Positions 5,626-6,816 of a stretch of 6,816 nucleotides of DNA are shown here, piece by piece; within the stretch, counting starts at the first letter, position 1, and every line of letters begins with the position of its first letter. The translations under genes were made by a program, and so were the position numbers. The stretch comes from Candidatus Cloacimonas sp. 4484_140 (GTDB taxonomy: Bacteria > Cloacimonadota > Cloacimonadia > JGIOTU-2). Under the pieces are notes generated by a model. It had not been told where the DNA came from and did no database searches. It worked only from the letters and a program-made list of their open reading frames with translations. The DNA is taken from the NCBI GenBank assembly GCA_002049945.1, contig MVCT01000065.1, positions 1 through 6,816 on the forward strand, written 5' to 3'.

Positions 5626-6816
5626 ATGGGAAAAACAATTATTGAAAAATTAATTCAGCTTCATTCTGATGAAGAGGTATCAGCAGGAAAAATTGTGTGG
5701 ATGAAGCTTGATATTCGCACGGCTCGTGATTTCGGCGGACCAAATGTGGTTAAAAATCTGGAAAAGCATTATCCTGATGAAGAGCTACCTGATAAAGAAA
5801 ATGTCTTCTTCACCTTTGATACTGTTGCTCCTGCCAAGACTATTCCTTATGCAAACAATCAACAGATTTGCCGTGATTTTGCTCACAAAAACGGACTCAA
5901 AGTTTATGATGTAGATGCAGGTATAGGCACACATATTCTCATGGAAAAAGGATTTGCACGCCCGGGAAGAACTCTTGTCGGAACTGACAGCCATTTCAAC
6001 ATTCTTGGAGCAGTAAATGCTTTTGGACAGGGAATGGGGGACCAGGATATTGCTTTTGGATTTCGAACCGGGAAAACGTGGTTTGAAGTTCCGGAAACAA
6101 TAAAGATCAATCTTAAAGGCAAATTTTCATATCCTGCTACAGGCAAAGATCTTGTGCTTTTTATACTTAAGAAAATTGGCAGCAAGGGAGCTCTCGGAAA
6201 ATGTATTGATTATTATGGTGAATGCTTACAGGATTTGACCTTTGCCGAATATATAACTTTATGCAGTATGATGACGGAAATGGGCGGCATTGTTGCTTTC
6301 CCAGAACAAAATGCTCAAGTAACTCAATGGCTGAAAGAACGAACAGGCGAAGATCAAAAGTTCATTGTTGCTGACGAAGATGCTAAATATTCAGAAGAAA
6401 TTGAGATTGATGTTTCCGGCTTACAACCCCAGATCGCATGCCCACCAAAACCAGATAATGTCAAAGATGTATCTGAACTCAAAGGATTAAAAGTGGGCTC
6501 GGTTTTTGTGGGTTCTTGCACTAACGGTAGAATTGAAGATATGCGCTATCTTGCCGATATTCTGAAAGATAATCATGTTGCAGAAGGCGTAATGCTTAGG
6601 GTAGTTCCTGCCACAAGAGAGGTTTATGGTCAGATGCTCCATGAAGGTTTAATCGATATATTTTTCAACGCTGGAGCTATTGTATCAAATCCAGGATGTG
6701 GCGGATGTGCATCAGGGCAAATCGGCATGACTGGCAAAGGTGAAATACAAATATCAACTTCGAATAGGAATTTCAAAGGCAAGCAAGGTGATGGCGAAAC
6801 CTATCTGGCAAGTCCG
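5626..6816 (+). CDS. Aconitase/3-isopropylmalate dehydratase large-subunit family protein (3' partial)
   Basis: The frame runs 397 codons from ATG 5626 to the window end without a stop; related large subunits are about 415-470 residues, so little is missing. It is a [4Fe-4S] hydro-lyase homologue: predicted cluster ligands are Cys298 in GSCTNGR and Cys358/Cys361 in NPGCGGC. ARPGRTLVGTDSHFNILGA (Asp121-Ser122-His123), ATGKDLVLFILKKIG, QIACPPKPDNV and STSNRNFKGKQGDG are also family hallmarks. Such large subunits work with a small swivelling subunit (LeuD type), expected just downstream but outside the window. It departs from ordinary LeuC: the usual Asp-His of the MDH/FDH motif is Asp65-Thr66, the GICHQ-like motif reads GIGTH (Thr102 at the usual His, His103 one place on), and DSHT is DSHF. 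It could be a homoaconitase, citramalate or dimethylmaleate-type hydratase, or an unassigned subfamily, so no symbol is given. The seven-base gap and coupled ribosome-binding site tie it to tryptophanase in one operon. Confidence 0.88.
   Translation, partial: MGKTIIEKLIQLHSDEEVSAGKIVWMKLDIRTARDFGGPNVVKNLEKHYPDEELPDKENVFFTFDTVAPAKTIPYANNQQICRDFAHKNGLKVYDVDAGIGTHILMEKGFARPGRTLVGTDSHFNILGAVNAFGQGMGDQDIAFGFRTGKTWFEVPETIKINLKGKFSYPATGKDLVLFILKKIGSKGALGKCIDYYGECLQDLTFAEYITLCSMMTEMGGIVAFPEQNAQVTQWLKERTGEDQKFIVADEDAKYSEEIEIDVSGLQPQIACPPKPDNVKDVSELKGLKVGSVFVGSCTNGRIEDMRYLADILKDNHVAEGVMLRVVPATREVYGQMLHEGLIDIFFNAGAIVSNPGCGGCASGQIGMTGKGEIQISTSNRNFKGKQGDGETYLASP

Noticed and set aside
5904..6185. 93-codon minus-strand frame inside the dehydratase-like gene
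   Set aside because: The plus-strand frame here carries family motifs (DSH, ATGKDLV-like), so the minus-strand frame is coincidental.
6416..6427. Third copy of the deletion-joint motif (CCGGCTTA...)
   Set aside because: Only the first eight bases match and the surrounding dehydratase protein is continuous and normal; taken as chance and as a caution on the joint motif.

Overview
The window looks like part of a chromosome from an FCB-group bacterium (Bacteroidota, Cloacimonadota, Marinimicrobia and relatives), most likely an anaerobic amino-acid fermenter. The main taxonomic clue is the first protein, a large secreted beta-rich protein ending in a type-A C-terminal sorting domain of the type IX secretion system (T9SS). 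Methylmalonyl-CoA mutase (MCM) sequences and a tryptophanase next to each other fit an amino-acid-degrading anaerobe such as Cloacimonadota, but the exact phylum is inference. All genes are on the + strand.

Layout. (1) 3-1730: 3' part of the T9SS cargo gene, its start lying before the window; it ends in tandem stops and a strong intrinsic terminator (1745-1782). (2) 1792-3657: a visibly AT-rich gene for an O-antigen-ligase/polymerase-family membrane protein with a C-terminal TPR-like region, starting only 9 bases after the terminator T-run. (3) 3741-4217: two short adjacent open frames matching the two ends, and only the two ends, of the MCM large subunit and of the MCM cobalamin-binding small subunit. 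Each looks like its full-length gene with the middle removed in frame. (4) 4239-5618: a complete beta-eliminating lyase with tryptophanase-type specificity residues, behind the best ribosome-binding site in the window. (5) 5626-6816: 5' part (397 codons) of a divergent aconitase/3-isopropylmalate dehydratase large-subunit homologue, running off the window.

Genes 3 to 5 are closely spaced (gaps of 15, 21 and 7 bases) and probably form one transcription unit. If the MCM genes were intact, this would read as an amino-acid/carboxylic-acid catabolic cluster. As seen, the MCM pair cannot make a working mutase, so the locus either lost it (with an intact copy elsewhere or the pathway lost), carries two conserved mini-proteins, or contains an assembly artefact. 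The two deletion joints share a 10-of-12-base match in the same codon phase, which makes this pair the most interesting signal in the window. No RNA gene, CRISPR array, insertion sequence or origin was recognised.
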